Notes: generated by a model from the letters alone, not told the origin. A stretch of DNA of 20,955 bases from Larix sibirica (GCA_004151065.3 NWUY0300017962.1:22588-43542), one strand, 5' to 3'. Shown: positions 1 through 12,707, counted from the first letter of the stretch. A program made the numbers and translations.

Positions 1-1712
1 TATTATAACAAAGAAAAACATTAATCCAACATATTTATTAAATTTATTGCCCAGTAAGAACTATGTTATAGGAACTCCACATTATGGTTCTCATAAATGA
101 TTTATGATAAAAAGTAATAATCTTTTTAATGCACATAATGCAATAACCAATGCTAAATCTTAAGCTTCGACATAAATATAATAATCCAATTCAGAGTGGT
201 TTTGAAATACAAAATACCATCCATTGTAAATTCCACATATGGCTTTCAAAACCACCCAACCATCCAATGCAAAACATAATAATCAAGCCTTAGCATATGG
301 TATTTGTTTATATTTAAACTATCAAGCATAATAGGTCAAACCCATCTACAACATAAATATTTAAGCTTCTTTAAATAATTATTTAGAACAATTTCATTTA
401 TGTATTAATAAATTATTTTATTTGATTTATATGAAAAATAAGAGTTAAAACTCTTCAACATATTTTAACACACATTTCATTTGAACTGTGCAGTAAGTAG
501 TAATCACGCGCAATAAAACTTGAATCCATTAGATATACAAGATTTCAACCAAGCAATGCATGAACCAATTCTTTAGATTCACATTTTAGAAATTTAAAAC
601 AAAAAACTATGGAAAATGTTTTATCATTCCTCAAATAATTAATATTGAGAAAATAAAACATAATTTCCAGAAATTAAAACTTATATGCTTCCATCTAGCG
701 GAATTTTAACCAAGCAAAACATGAAATCATTCCTTGTATCCAAACTCAGAGAATTAAACAAGGAAAATCATCTGTAGGCAAATTTTCTCATTAATCTCTC
801 AACAAAATCACCCCCAAGCCGAGACTCATGCATTCACTAGACATACATCTCACCAGTCTCATAATTTCTCAGGATTAAACTCTTGGCAATCATGCAATTG
901 ACTTAAATTCAATTCCACGCCAAACAATGCATATCATTTCCTTGGTTTCCTTCTGACTACACAACAGTGAAAACACATCATTGTCATCTGTGCTTAGAAT
1001 TCCAACAAGATAGTTAGCTACACCATTTGCCACTTCATTGGAACTACCAGAGAAAAATTGGATAGAGTTTCATTAGGAAAACTCCAACAAACTAGTTCAC
1101 GGACTCAAGAATTCTTATCAAATTCCCTTCTCAGTCAGTCATTCTCCTCTGTTCACTCTAAAATTTCACTTCCCTGTTCGCTCAAACCTCCCACCTGCAC
1201 GGATTCTTCTTCCTAGATGAAGGAATAATGAATTTCCTTTTGCATGCATTAGTTTAAAATGCATGGCAAGATGGAACCATGTGGGCTCTCCAAGAGACCC
1301 ATGTTTCCTCTTTATATTTATATTTTTAAAATAAAAACATATAAGCTCCCCCTAATCCCACTTAAACCCACTTAAGTCATAATTATTATTTTAATAATAA
1401 ATTTTAATTCAATAAAATGGGATTAATACATACCCATGACTTAGGATAAACTTTAGGGATATTTTAAGGGTTTAATAGGTACCTAAGGGTCATGGCATAG
1501 TTTACCTCCTAGGCCACTATTAACCCCCTTACCATCTCTTGTGAATACATGAGTTCATGATCTCTTCAACGTTCCGCTTCAGTCACACAACCAGTTGTAG
1601 ATTTTAATATTGATAATTACAAAAGTATAATATGTTCAGCCTTGCAGACATTCATAACCATACTTACGTATTACTATAATCAGACTAGAAGTTTCAAACC
1701 AAGGGTGTTACA
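1..1712 (-). mobile_element. Probable gypsy-type LTR, truncated by window edge
   Basis: Read on the minus strand, the segment starts at 1712 with TGTAACACCC, a start very common among plant Ty3/gypsy LTRs (established knowledge). About 390 bases further in lies a TATA-like stretch (1311-1326), followed by a less AT-rich leader-like region (about 1260 down to 1080) that could be the R/U5 part. I see no tRNA primer-binding site (such as TGGTATCAGAGC on minus) between 1 and 1712. Therefore either the LTR is longer than the visible part, or it is a solo LTR, or its inner end lies outside. No coding remains of gag or pol are visible here. If it is a 5' LTR, the element body lies to the left of the window. 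The LTR call rests on the terminal motif plus promoter-like layout only. Confidence 0.45.
1311..1326 (-). promoter_or_regulatory. TATA-like element inside the candidate LTR
   Basis: The minus strand reads AATATAAATATAAAG here, roughly where an LTR promoter would sit between U3 and R. The following bases (to about 1200 on minus) are richer in G and C. The AT-rich background makes chance TATA matches frequent. Confidence 0.3.
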
Positions 1713-2015
1713 ACTTCTATATGATTAGAGTATACATCTAGGTGTTTTTGTTAGTACAAAAGTATAAAACATTTAAATATTTCCTTGAATTTAAGAGAAA
1801 AATAAAGTGATCTAGAATATGTTGAGAATGAAGTGAAGGATAATATTAATGTGAAAATGAAACACATACATATAATTGGAACCAATTTATATTAATTTTA
1901 CAATGAGGAAAAACATTATAAATTTATATATGTATAATAAAAAGAATGATGGTAATGGTGTATGGAAGAGTGTGTGTTCTATTCTCATTTTAAAAATATT
2001 ATGATGGTTTCTAAC

Positions 2016-2354
2016 ACTAGATTTTATAAGAATGGCAAGATAAAACTAAGAGGCAAAATCCCTAAAATGCATTATCCCTAACCAAAACATGAACTTAGAG
2101 TAGAGTAAGCTAAGTTGCTTGAAAAAAGGAAAAATATTGTTGAAATCATAAATCTTTATTGGTTATTTGTGTTAGACTAGATTTTATAAGAATGGCAAGA
2201 TAAAACTAAGAGGCAAAATCCCTAAAATGCATGAACCCTAACCAAAACATGAACTTAGAGTAGAGTGTCCATGTTGAACTCAAAGAAGCTAAGTTGCTTG
2301 AGAAAAGGAAAGATATTGTTGAAATCATAAATCTTTATTGGTTATTTGTGTTAG
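2016..2354. repeat. Direct tandem duplication, about 160 bp
   Basis: Unit 1 is 2016-2175 and unit 2 is 2176-2354; both start ACTAGATTTTATAAGAATGG and end with GGTTATTTGTGTTAG. They are nearly identical except that unit 2 carries 19 extra bases (2267-2285, GTCCATGTTGAACTCAAAG), which are either inserted there or deleted from unit 1, plus a few substitutions. The units abut with no spacer, typical of a local duplication. No coding potential is evident. Confidence 0.9.
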
Positions 2355-2408
2355 GTATTCTTTAGTTCAATGGAAAGATAAATTGTAAGCACACTATCTC
2401 TCGTAATG

Positions 2409-2570
2409 GCATAATAATATTGAAAAAAAGCATGGGAAGGCTTTAGATGACCACGTGGATCATAAAGAGGAATCAATAATTATTAAAGGCGCATAATATT
2501 GTTGCAAAAAGCATAGGAAGGCCTTAGATGACCACGTGGATCATAACGTGAACAATAATTATTAAATAGC
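2409..2570. repeat. Direct tandem duplication, about 82 bp, with a G-box core in each unit
   Basis: Unit 1 is 2409-2490 and unit 2 is 2491-2570. They share GCATAATA, a central GATGACCACGTGGATCATAA and a closing CAATAATTATTAAA, with several substitutions and small indels. Each carries the palindrome CCACGTGG (2451-2458 and 2532-2539), which matches the plant G-box consensus. The nearest gene in the window begins about 2.8 kb away, so a regulatory role is only a possibility. Confidence 0.85.
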
Positions 2571-3166
2571 ATATAGGTGAATACAATTTGATGGAACTAT
2601 TACAAGTTGATGAATTATTTGGTTGTCACATTATAGTTTGGCTGGACATTGCACTAGATGGAATAAAATAGTGATTTCTTAAATGAATGGATAGAATAAT
2701 TATTTTTAATATGCAACAACCATAAGGGATTTATTTTTATATGACTATGAACTAAGAGTTTGGATTTTATTCATTGATACATGCATTGAAAAAAATTGGA
2801 CTAAGTGCACATGTGAACCAAATCCAAATCGAAACAATTAAAAATTATGATTTATTTTTATAAATATTATGATTTCATTTTTTCAACTAAGAGTAAAGTT
2901 AAAATTATATATTTATGAAAAATATTTAAAATAATAAACTTAGAAACATTAAAAATACCAAAAATATAAATGAATATNTTTTTTCTAATTCTAAATATGT
3001 CATTAAAATATTTAAGATATTTATAATGATAAATAGTAAATTTATAAACATTGAACTATACTCTAGAATATGAAATAAACAACTATATTAACATGACCCT
3101 ATATAGATAACTAGTATGTAATTTTATTTATTTTAAAAAAACTTAATATACATTATTGTTGGTGTA

Positions 3167-3264
3167 AATGATTTTGTGATATACTGAATAGACATTATAG
3201 TATGTTATTGTTCAAAGTTGTCAAAATGATTTTGTGATACATTGAATATACATTATAGCATATC
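3167..3264. repeat. Direct repeat pair, 58-bp period
   Basis: The segments 3167-3206 and 3225-3264 share AATGATTTTGTGATA followed by a similar CTGAATA/TTGAATA and ACATTATAG core. They are about 40 bp each with a divergent spacer. Confidence 0.7.
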
Positions 3265-3577
3265 TTCGAATATGATGGTGGGATAGATAAGATAATAAGA
3301 AATTGATATTTAATTATATTTTTTATAGATTAATAAAATAATTTTATTATTTTGAAATAAATATAATATAAAAGTAATGTAAATGCATTTAAAAAAAAAG
3401 TTTGGTGTTGGGGAATGTTGGTGGATATTGGAATTATATATAAAAAAGCAGTACTTGTAGTTTGGTTGTTTGAAATTGTATTTTTAATAAATTAATTAGG
3501 TTAACATATATTTTAAAATTTTGTCATATTTATAAATATATATTTTTATTAAAACATATTTGACTAGTTTATAAGAA

Positions 3578-4177
3578 TGTTAATCATAAAAAAATGATTT
3601 TTTTGAAAATTTTAATGAAAAATCATTACATGATGTTGTACAATCATAGTTTGGATTAGCACAATTACATGTAGACCATTATCACACACATGAAATAGTA
3701 ATTGCTAGTGTAGATGTTGAGTTTAGAGATTCATTATTTTGATTCAAATATATTTAAATGTATATTGCATTTAGTATTATAGATGAATTAACATGGTGGA
3801 GGAATTTTAGAGATTGATTATTTTGTTTTAAATATATTTAGATGCACAACGCAAGCAATTGGTATTATAGATGAGTTAATATGATGAAGGTGTTAATCAT
3901 AAAAAATGATTTTTTGAAAATTTTAATGGAAAATCATATAATCATAGTTTGGATTAACATAATTACATGTAGACCATTATCACACACATGTAAGAGTAAT
4001 TGCTAGTATAGATGTTGAGTTTTAGAGATTAATTATTTTGTTTCAAATATATTTAAATGCACATTGAATTTGGTATTATAGATGAATTAACATGGTGAAG
4101 GAATTTTAGAGATTGATTATTTTGTTTCAAATATATTTAGATGCACAATGCAATTGGTATTATAGATGAGTTAATAT
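3578..4177. repeat. Nested (A-B-A'-B') tandem repeat, 313-bp period with 84-bp sub-period
   Basis: A 313-bp unit (3578-3890) starting TGTTAATCATAAAAAA is followed by a second, slightly shorter one (3891-4177). Inside each unit, the 84-bp sequence beginning TTTAGAGATT occurs twice, at 3722, 3806, 4021 and 4105. Copies 1 and 3 share GAATTAACATGGTG, while copies 2 and 4 share GATGAGTTAATAT. That pattern means the 84-bp duplication came first and the larger unit was copied later. No open reading frame spans it. Confidence 0.85.
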
Positions 4178-4297
4178 CCAGTAAAAGTGTAATAGTAGAA
4201 ATATTTGAGATTAAAATATATAATTTGATAAAAAATTGATTTTGATTATTAGGTAATTATGTGTTTAAAAAATAATGTATAAAATTTAAAGAAGTTA

Positions 4298-4405
4298 TTC
4301 ATAATGTGTATACTTTATTATGTAATATTGCACATAACTTTACATATTTAATTCATCATGTGTATACTTTATTATGTAATGTTGAACATAACTTTACATA
4401 TTTAA
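4298..4405. repeat. Direct tandem duplication, 54 bp
   Basis: The units 4298-4351 and 4352-4405 abut directly and differ at only a few bases. Each contains TGTGTATACTTTATTATGTA and CATAACTTTACATATTTAA. Confidence 0.9.
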
Positions 4406-4899
4406 TGTTTTGCATATTTTAGTTGATAAAGATAGTTTTTTATGTATCAATGTTTTAATTTTGGTAATTATTTAAATATAATTTATATTAAAAAATTCAG
4501 TTTTGTTTTATTTTAGAGATGTGTGATATACAATAAAATATTGTAGTTTCTTAGTTTTGTCTATTTCAACTGATAAAGAGGAGTCATCCTCCTAGTGGCA
4601 TGTTCCAATTATGGAATCTATGTTAAGTGGCTGATGATGTTATTGTAAGTTAATGTTTTAAGATTCTATCAAAATACTCTTTCTTGGTATTGCAAACTTT
4701 TTATTATTAAAAATCTAAATTTTTTATTTTTTATTAATAAAATCGTTGACATAGTGTAGACTATTTTGTCGTATATAGATTTGTTAAAGGCAAATAAAAA
4801 AACATCGGTCAATTCGTTCTTTATATTATTCTCACGGAGACGGCTTCTTGAACTTTGTTTTGAATCACTCGACTCAGAGCGAATAGGAATGATCACGCA

Positions 4900-5394
4900 A
4901 GGGATAAGATAAAGATGGAGAATTCTTAATAAATTTTGCAGAGCTTTCGAAATAGCAAATCAGGTTTAAAATGGTGTAATATATTATTTGTGTGCATCGT
5001 ATTTCATTTTTCTTCGTAATCAAGCGTGCTGTAAAATGCATTTCAGGGAAGACGGCGATGTCACGTTATCACCATCCATTAAAAAACAAAACAAAGAATG
5101 TTTAGTGGCAGATACGGCCGGCAAGGCTCATGCATCCAGCACTTCTATTTGAGGTAGATAACTTATAATTCATTTCGATTGGAGATTTCTTTATTTCAGT
5201 TCCGTGTTTCAGACGGGAAAACCCCGGCGCCGCCGTCTGAATAGTTCAAGTCGATCGATCGTGCATGACAGGAGACGTGGATTCTCTTTCCTTCATTCCT
5301 ATTCGCTGCCCAAGATAATGTGGGGCGGCCGAGTAAAGACACCATTACCCTTAGTTGAGCTGTACACCATTTCTGATCCACAGAATTTCGTCTC
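4900..5394 (+). promoter_or_regulatory. Upstream region of the peroxidase gene
   Basis: Base composition changes here from the AT-rich background to a more balanced mix with GC-rich patches (for example around 5217-5240), as expected of a proximal promoter. Candidate plant cis-elements seen by eye are an RY-like CATGCA (5129-5134) and an ACGTGG core (5275-5280), the latter of G-box/ABRE type. Short matches like these occur by chance, so no specific regulator is claimed. Two overlapping small reading frames on opposite strands (5196-5404) lie in this region and look like chance frames in the GC-richer sequence. Confidence 0.5.
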
Positions 5395-5400
5395 TATAAA
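5395..5400 (+). promoter_or_regulatory. TATA box of the peroxidase gene
   Basis: TATAAA, in the context CTCTATAAATTAAACC, stands 83 bases before the start codon. Initiation about 25-35 bases downstream would give a 5' leader of roughly 50-60 bases. No ATG occurs between the TATA box and the start codon at 5483. Confidence 0.75.
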
Positions 5401-5411
5401 TTAAACCTAAA

Positions 5412-5418
5412 ACCAACC
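5412..5418 (+). promoter_or_regulatory. AC-element-like ACCAACC
   Basis: ACCAACC matches the AC-II/H-box consensus bound by plant R2R3-MYB factors in phenylpropanoid and lignin genes (established knowledge). Here it lies just downstream of the TATA box, near the expected transcription start, which is not the usual place. A role in lignification control is only suggested. Confidence 0.25.
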
Positions 5419-5482
5419 TCAGCATCACCAAGCAAGAACGACGTTGAAGGAGCAATTATATAGACGTTGCTCAGACAATTAG

Positions 5483-7309
<1,827 letters not shown>

Positions 7310-7455
7310 GAACGTCCAGCTCCACATACTGAAATCCTATCTATCAGTGTAGATATATGCGTGGATACTAAGTAGTGATTTAGTTAATACTATCTATCTA
7401 TTAGGCAAATGGGTTTTAAAGGTTTAGCTTGGTGGAACCTTGTGTAGTCATATAC

Positions 7456-7461
7456 AATAAA
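7456..7461 (+). terminator. AATAAA poly(A) signal, first copy
   Basis: A canonical AATAAA 147 bases after the peroxidase stop codon, in the first unit of the 94-bp duplication. Plant polyadenylation signals are degenerate, so use is plausible but not certain. Confidence 0.5.
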
Positions 7462-7556
7462 CAGAGCTCTGATTTAGTTAATGCTAGATACAATCTATTT
7501 ATTAGGCAAATGGGTTTTAAATGTTTAGCTTGGTGGAACCTTGTGTAGACATATAC

Positions 7557-7562
7557 AATAAA
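7557..7562 (+). terminator. AATAAA poly(A) signal, duplicated copy
   Basis: A second AATAAA about 100 bases downstream of the first, in the same sequence context, created by the 94-bp duplication. It offers an alternative 3' end. Confidence 0.45.
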
Positions 7563-7615
7563 CAGAGTTCCACCCATACATATTGTAAGAGTTCCACAAA
7601 TACTGTAGCTGTTTC

Positions 7616-7657
7616 TTAATATCTTCGTTATAGCTCTTAATGTCTTCGTTAAAGCTA
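7616..7657. repeat. 21-bp tandem duplication
   Basis: TTAATATCTTCGTTATAGCTC (7616-7636) is followed at once by a second copy (7637-7657) with substitutions, centred on TCTTCGTTA. No function is visible. Confidence 0.75.
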
Positions 7658-9366
7658 TATAATTCGATGTTAAAATCATGCATTATAAATTTTGTGTTAC
7701 TGTGAGATCATGTCATGTCACTTTACAAGTGTTTTTTCATATTACTGTCTTATTTTCAAAATTGAATTAAAATTGATATTTTCAAGAGTTTTATTATCCT
7801 TCGTTTTTAAGTTATTATTTTTTTAACTATTTTTTAAAATAATATAAATTTTTTGATAATTCTTTACCCATTCGATTTTCTTAAATTGATTTTTGTTTTA
7901 TTTTTTAAATTATTAAAATAATAATATACACTCTTTTTCGTCGTGTAATGCATGTGTTAAGGTGTGATGTTTATTCCATGTTTGGGTTTAGTCCATCCAT
8001 TTATGTTCAAATCTCATATAAGGTTTTAGTCCATGTCTAGGTTTAGTACATTGTGTAAGGGTGATAAATATCTCAATAACTTGTGTAACTAAACTTTGAT
8101 TTTTTATATATTTTATTTTATTTTATTTTTTAACAAATATTTTACAATTTATTTAAATAATATTTATGGAAATGGATTTTATGTATTTCTTCATTAATGC
8201 AAGGTGGAATTTATAAGTGAAAACAAACATTAATGGATATCATATCCACCATACCTTTACACNAGATAATTTGGATACAATGGAAAATGGAAAGCTTGAG
8301 TAATCACTCCCACCTTGGGCATTTCCTGCCTCTTTGTAAAATTTATGTTATACATAAAACTTTGTGAAGGCACGAGGACCTCATCTATGATAACATGACT
8401 TCAATCTTCTAGAAGTCACATGTAAATTGCACAACCAAGATGAAATACATAACAATTATGGCAATGCTGTAATAATGGAAACTTTTCTCTAGCAAAAGAG
8501 GCAAATCCAAGCTTTAGAAGGTGAATGTAATCTTTCATCATTTGTTTACAAATTTGAACACAAGATCATATTTTGTTGTAACCAAACTCAAAATGTCATA
8601 GGGATTAGGACATGAGGAGCTCAAGGAAGAAGAAATTTTACACCAAATGCTTGTAGATGTGGACATGGAGAACTAGGAATGCTTTCCCTCACATGTTGGT
8701 CAAGATGTCAAAGCATATAAAAATCACGTCTTTCATTAAAGCACTATTTTTTATAAGTTTTGAAAAGAAGGATTGTACTAATTTTTTTGGTTGTTTTTCT
8801 TTATAAATTTGAAAGCATTTTTGACACATTTTTTAAATTACAAATTTTTATTTTTGAATTGTAGTATGTAGTTGTTTTAAAGAAAATAAAACCTAAATAT
8901 CTATCAAAATTTACAAAATTAAAAAATTTGATAATTAAAATTATGATAATTTTTCATAAATAATAATTACCTAAATTTTTTAATAACATTTACCAAGAAA
9001 ATAGTTTGTTTGTGCAAATAAAATAATTACAGTTGCAATGAATTCTTATTTCGTTCAACAATAATATACCATGATTACTTACATGGTTATCTACATATTT
9101 TCAACCATAAGTTTTGCCGAGAGAATTCAAGTCAAGTCTATAATCCTCTAATTATAATATAAATTTGGGTTTTAGGGCTAAATCTATTGACGAATATGGT
9201 ATAACTATAGATAATTGTCTAGCAATAAAGCGAGCATCAATTGCTTGAAATGTTTGAGTGCGATATATGTGGAGTGGCAACATACGTCAAAAATCATAAT
9301 GATATCTATAACTAGATGTACAACGAAGACTATAAACCTCATGAATTTGGTTTAATTTAAGTTAGT
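7658..9366. other. AT-rich intergenic DNA, no gene seen
   Basis: Long A/T runs on both strands and no reading frame with recognisable motifs. A short imperfect repetition of TTTAGTCCAT/TTTAGTACAT occurs around 7980-8060. A single N lies at 8263. Confidence 0.6.
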
Positions 9367-9597
9367 GTGTTAAACAATGTAGCATCACTTGCTAACATAA
9401 CATTAGTCAATGGCTCAATAACATCGGTGTCAATATGTGAGCTAATTCCTTGGGCTATGTTGGATAATATTTATTATTATAAGTGTGCATCTAATTGGTA
9501 CCGTGAGAAGCAGACTATGCAACATGAGGTGTGTCAATCCATGGAAATTTATCCACTACATTGGAATGTGCACCACGTATCCCTAACATTCAAGTAA
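9367..9597 (+). CDS. Short unrecognised ORF, doubtful
   Basis: A 76-codon open frame beginning ATG in slightly less AT-rich DNA. The product contains CELIPWAML and a Cys/Trp-containing middle (KCASNWYREK) but matches no family I recognise, with no signal peptide or membrane segment. It has no visible promoter or partner and may be a remnant of a decayed mobile element or a chance frame. Confidence 0.12.
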   Translation: MLNNVASLANITLVNGSITSVSICELIPWAMLDNIYYYKCASNWYREKQTMQHEVCQSMEIYPLHWNVHHVSLTFK

Positions 9598-10850
9598 TGG
9601 ACTTGCTATCTTAATAAGGTTTCATTTATGTGGTTTGTAATAGATCTTACAACAAAAATACATAATGAAAATAGAGCATTAAAGAAGAGATTTAATGATC
9701 TAAAATGGATAAAAAAGTATTGACTCCAAATGCAAAAAAAAAGTATCCGTGGCAAAGTTGGAAATTAACAATAAATTAGAAGTTTAAAGGCCCAAAGGCT
9801 TAAATAAGGTGAAACAAATCACTTTATGATTGGAGTTCCAAGGCAACGTTGTAACAAAGAATGTTGTTTGGGGCAAGAGAATGTTAAAGAAAGATGGATC
9901 TTGGGAAAAATAAGGATAATAGCAAAATAAGGATAATAGCATAATGAGGACTTAAAGTGAAGCAATCTACTTAAACATTGAAGGACAAAGGAGATGTTGA
10001 GCTTCTCCATGAAGATAATTTTTTTTGTCTCTGAACCAAAACAATTTTACAAAAAAACATTTTTAATAAGTAGGAATATACAAAATATCTATTATGAGTG
10101 TATATCTCACCTTTTATAAAAAAAAGAGAATGAATACAAATCCATTGAATGTTGGTTTTCTTGTTTGGGTTTCTAAGGTACAAAAATTGTTTTTGTGGTG
10201 TATTTAATTGTTGTGATGATGGTTTGATGTTTCCTTGTTTTGTTATGGTGGTGACTATAACATCCCATGAATCTAATTCAAACCCATTACCCATAGTTCA
10301 TTTTTCCTTTGTTGGAATCCTTGGGTTCAACAATTGTATGCACCTACAATAGTGTCATTGTGCCTTGTTCACTAGTTAATTAATTGTCATGATACTTTTT
10401 TATTTGCTTGGTTTGAGGAAGTGTGAACATAATAGTGATCTCAACTACATTATTGTATTGGAATTATGAACATCATTTGATCCTTGGGAATTCACCTACA
10501 ATCCAATCTTGATTCAATAAAATAGTTGGTTCATACCCATTACCAAATAGAAAATTAGTTGTGTGTTGGCAATGTTTCGGTGTAATCCTCCATAACCACA
10601 AACCAATCAACCACTGCTTTAAATAGGCATTTGAGTGTTGTGTAAGATATATACTATAGTCGGTTTGTGAATTGAAAAATGCCATGCATCTTATCAATAG
10701 TTGGTGTTCTACATCAATAGAGTTATCATTGTTAGAATGCAATTAATAGAATTAATAGTGTTGGAACTTAGTTAGTTGAATTATAGTGCTTGAAAAAATG
10801 TCATTAAACTTGATCTTTTACACCACCAAAGCCATTTTCATCCGTGTCAA
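9598..10850. other. Intergenic DNA, no gene seen
   Basis: Reading frames of 60-110 codons exist on both strands (for example minus 9971-10294 and 10473-10742), but none has a recognisable domain and they overlap one another. The stretch ends at 10850 with GTGTCAA, immediately outside the LTR terminus at 10851. Confidence 0.55.
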
Positions 10851-11170
10851 TGATGAGATGTATGGGTTATAAGCCCATCATTTACAAATATTTCAACTAA
10901 ACAATAATAACAAAATATTTCCAAAATTCTATTATGGTGATCAATATAAGTAATTGATATCTTCACTATATTGAAAGAATTAGAATTGATCACATCAATT
11001 TATAAAAGACACATGCATAGGAATTTTCAACCATTAAATAAAAATAAACTTATGCGTGTGACTACGTGCTTTATTACAATTGAAAGTAATCAACTACATT
11101 TGCAATTAACTAAATATAGAACTAAAGAAAAACTCAATATTGCTAAACCAAAGATCAATGCATACATTCA
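10851..11170 (-). mobile_element. Ty1/copia-type 3' LTR (320 bp), copy 1
   Basis: On the minus strand the LTR runs from TGAATGTATG (11170) to CATACATCTCATCA (10851). It has TG...CA ends and imperfect terminal inverted repeats (TGA..ATGTATG). A polypurine tract lies immediately upstream and the pol remnant encodes RNase H just before that, which is the normal copia order pol-PPT-3' LTR. An AATAAAGC poly(A)-like signal lies inside. Exactly this left boundary recurs at 16905. No target-site duplication can be assessed because the matching 5' end is not identified. Confidence 0.75.
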
Positions 11171-11184
11171 ATCTCCCTCTTTAT
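11171..11184 (-). other. Polypurine tract next to the LTR, copy 1
   Basis: The minus strand reads ATAAAGAGGGAGAT directly before the LTR start TGAATG. This position and composition fit the plus-strand primer of a copia element. Confidence 0.7.
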
Positions 11185-11187
11185 ACT

Positions 11188-12707
11188 CAATGTAGTAATC
11201 ACTAAGATTTGTATAAGCTTTTCAAAGTTTTCCTTTCACAATCCCTTAGTGAATAATTGCAAGCCAATCATGGCCAATCACTAGATCTACAAAATGTCAA
11301 TTCAATCTAACCATTTTTTACAAGTTATTTGATAAAGTGATGTTGCATATCTATGTTTTTAGTACAACTATGGAATACCATATGTTTTGTCATAGAAATC
11401 ATAGAATTGTTGCCACAAAAAAATGGTAGTGAACACACTTTGTTCTTGGTACAAATATACCAATACTCATATCAACCAAACTACTTAACAAGTGGTTAAA
11501 TTTGTTACAACATATTTCACCTTTAATGTTGACAAGGAAATATGTGATATTTCTTTGAAAACCATGAAACAACACCTAATTCAAAACTAAAATCTTACCT
11601 TGAAGTTCCCTTAAGATCTTCAATGGATATTTCCCAATCACTATCTGTGCATCTAACCAAACTAGGGCCATTGGATGAAGTGTACAAAATATCAAAACTA
11701 TGTGTACCATTGACAGACCTTGGTATTCTCTTTGTTGCAAAGAAATGTCTCTCACTTGGTTCCTTCATAAAAATTGAAACTAAACTCACATCTTACATCA
11801 TATCAAATCCATTGGTAGTGACGTACATAAGATTGTCCACTAACGCCCTATAAATTGTAGGATATAAACTTTGTTTCTACCATCATCCTTAACTAATTTC
11901 TCACCCAAACTCATAGGTGTGATAACTCACTTACATTTTTTCATTTTAAATGTATCAAGTAAATTGATCACATACTTTCCTTGTGAAATAAAACCCCATC
12001 ACTTAATAAATTTAAAATCTCCATACCAAGGAAATACTTCATTAAACCCAAATCTCTCATCTCAAACTCACTTGATGTTGCTACTATAAGATCATCCATC
12101 AACAAATTAGTATTTCCTTTGTAAATGAAGTCATATACATCTAAGCATCCAATTAACAAATCATTCTTATGGTGGATTTAACATAGAGACTTGGCATACA
12201 TGTACTTTGGCTAAAGAATTTTTTTGAAGGTACTCATCTATCCTTCTAAATTGGGCCCTTAGAGCTTACTTAAGTCCATATAAATCCTCATTTAACTTGC
12301 TAACCTTGTGTTCTTGAATTTCATCTTCAAAACCTGGTGGCCACTTCACAAACACCTCGTCATCCAAGACACCATTTGAAAATTTTGATTTGAAACCTTA
12401 TGAAAAAAAATCCAATTCAATTAAGCTTCTAAAGTAAAATTGATCTTCATAGTATCTAATCTTGTAATATGACCAAAAGTTCCATTGTAATCTGTACCTA
12501 ATCATTGTGGGTAAGCCTTCAATACCAATCTTTCCTTGTGCCTTTCAATTGATCCATTTTGTAGACCCATTTGAATCTCATGACATCCTTACCTTGAGGG
12601 ATATTAACCAATTCCCATGTTTCATTTATTTTTATTGTATAAATCTTTGCATTCATTGCTTCATACGAAATTGTATGTTTCATTGCATCTTCATAATAAC
12701 TAACTTC
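11188..12707 (-). pseudogene. Decayed Ty1/copia pol (reverse transcriptase and RNase H), copy 1
   Basis: Minus-strand fragments in several frames follow the copia pol order. At about 12707-12519 is the RT start (NETWELVNIPQG, FKWVYKM). At about 12500-12200 are degraded matches to LDTMK, NGVLDDEVFVKWPPGFED and LNEDLYGLK. At 12159-11968 is the catalytic box, here LMDDL instead of the usual YVDDL, followed by FEMRDLGLMKYFLGMEI. At 11789-11595 is RNase H with CTDSDW and IEDLKGTS, then LGVVSW, and TKNIDMQHHFIK at about 11363-11328. Several in-frame stops and frame changes break it, so no functional enzyme can be made. Integrase, protease and gag are not recognisable upstream. It is flanked by its PPT and 3' LTR. 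Confidence 0.9.

Larger units (their letters stand above)
1713..4899. other. AT-rich intergenic DNA with several local duplications
   Basis: No coding region, RNA gene or recognisable transposon domain is visible on either strand. The stretch is dominated by A/T runs and by the short direct duplications listed separately. A single N sits at 2978, next to a T run. A minus-strand reading frame at 4669-4896 has no recognisable motif and its composition follows the AT-rich background, so it is not called. Confidence 0.7.
7377..7569 (+). repeat. 94-bp tandem duplication in the peroxidase 3' flank
   Basis: Unit 1 (7377-7470) and unit 2 (7471-7569) both start GATTTAGTTAAT and carry GGCAAATGGGTTTTAAA, TTTAGCTTGGTGGAACCTTG and ACAATAAACAGAG. 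They abut directly and differ at a few bases and by small indels. The duplication begins 68 bases after the stop codon, so it probably lies in the 3' UTR or termination region. Confidence 0.9.

Noticed and set aside
3578-4177. CRISPR-like array
   Set aside because: The repeats are long, imperfect and tandem without unique spacers, and the context is a plant genome.
4669-4896. 75-codon minus-strand ORF upstream of the gene
   Set aside because: No domain, low-complexity Lys/Ile/Leu-rich tail matching the AT background, no promoter or partner.
5196-5404. Overlapping small ORFs on both strands upstream of the peroxidase
   Set aside because: They overlap each other and the TATA box, have no recognisable motif, and are explained by the GC-richer promoter sequence having fewer stops.
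9971-10742. Minus-strand ORFs of 107 and 89 codons
   Set aside because: No recognisable family, overlapping frames, and composition like the surrounding non-coding DNA.
10971-11195. 74-codon plus-strand ORF (also at 17025)
   Set aside because: It lies inside the LTR and PPT, and the five LTR substitutions change five residues, showing no coding constraint.
11623-12089. Plus-strand ORFs within the copia region (and the equivalents in copy 2)
   Set aside because: They are antisense to the copia pol fragments, which carry diagnostic RT and RNase H motifs on the minus strand.
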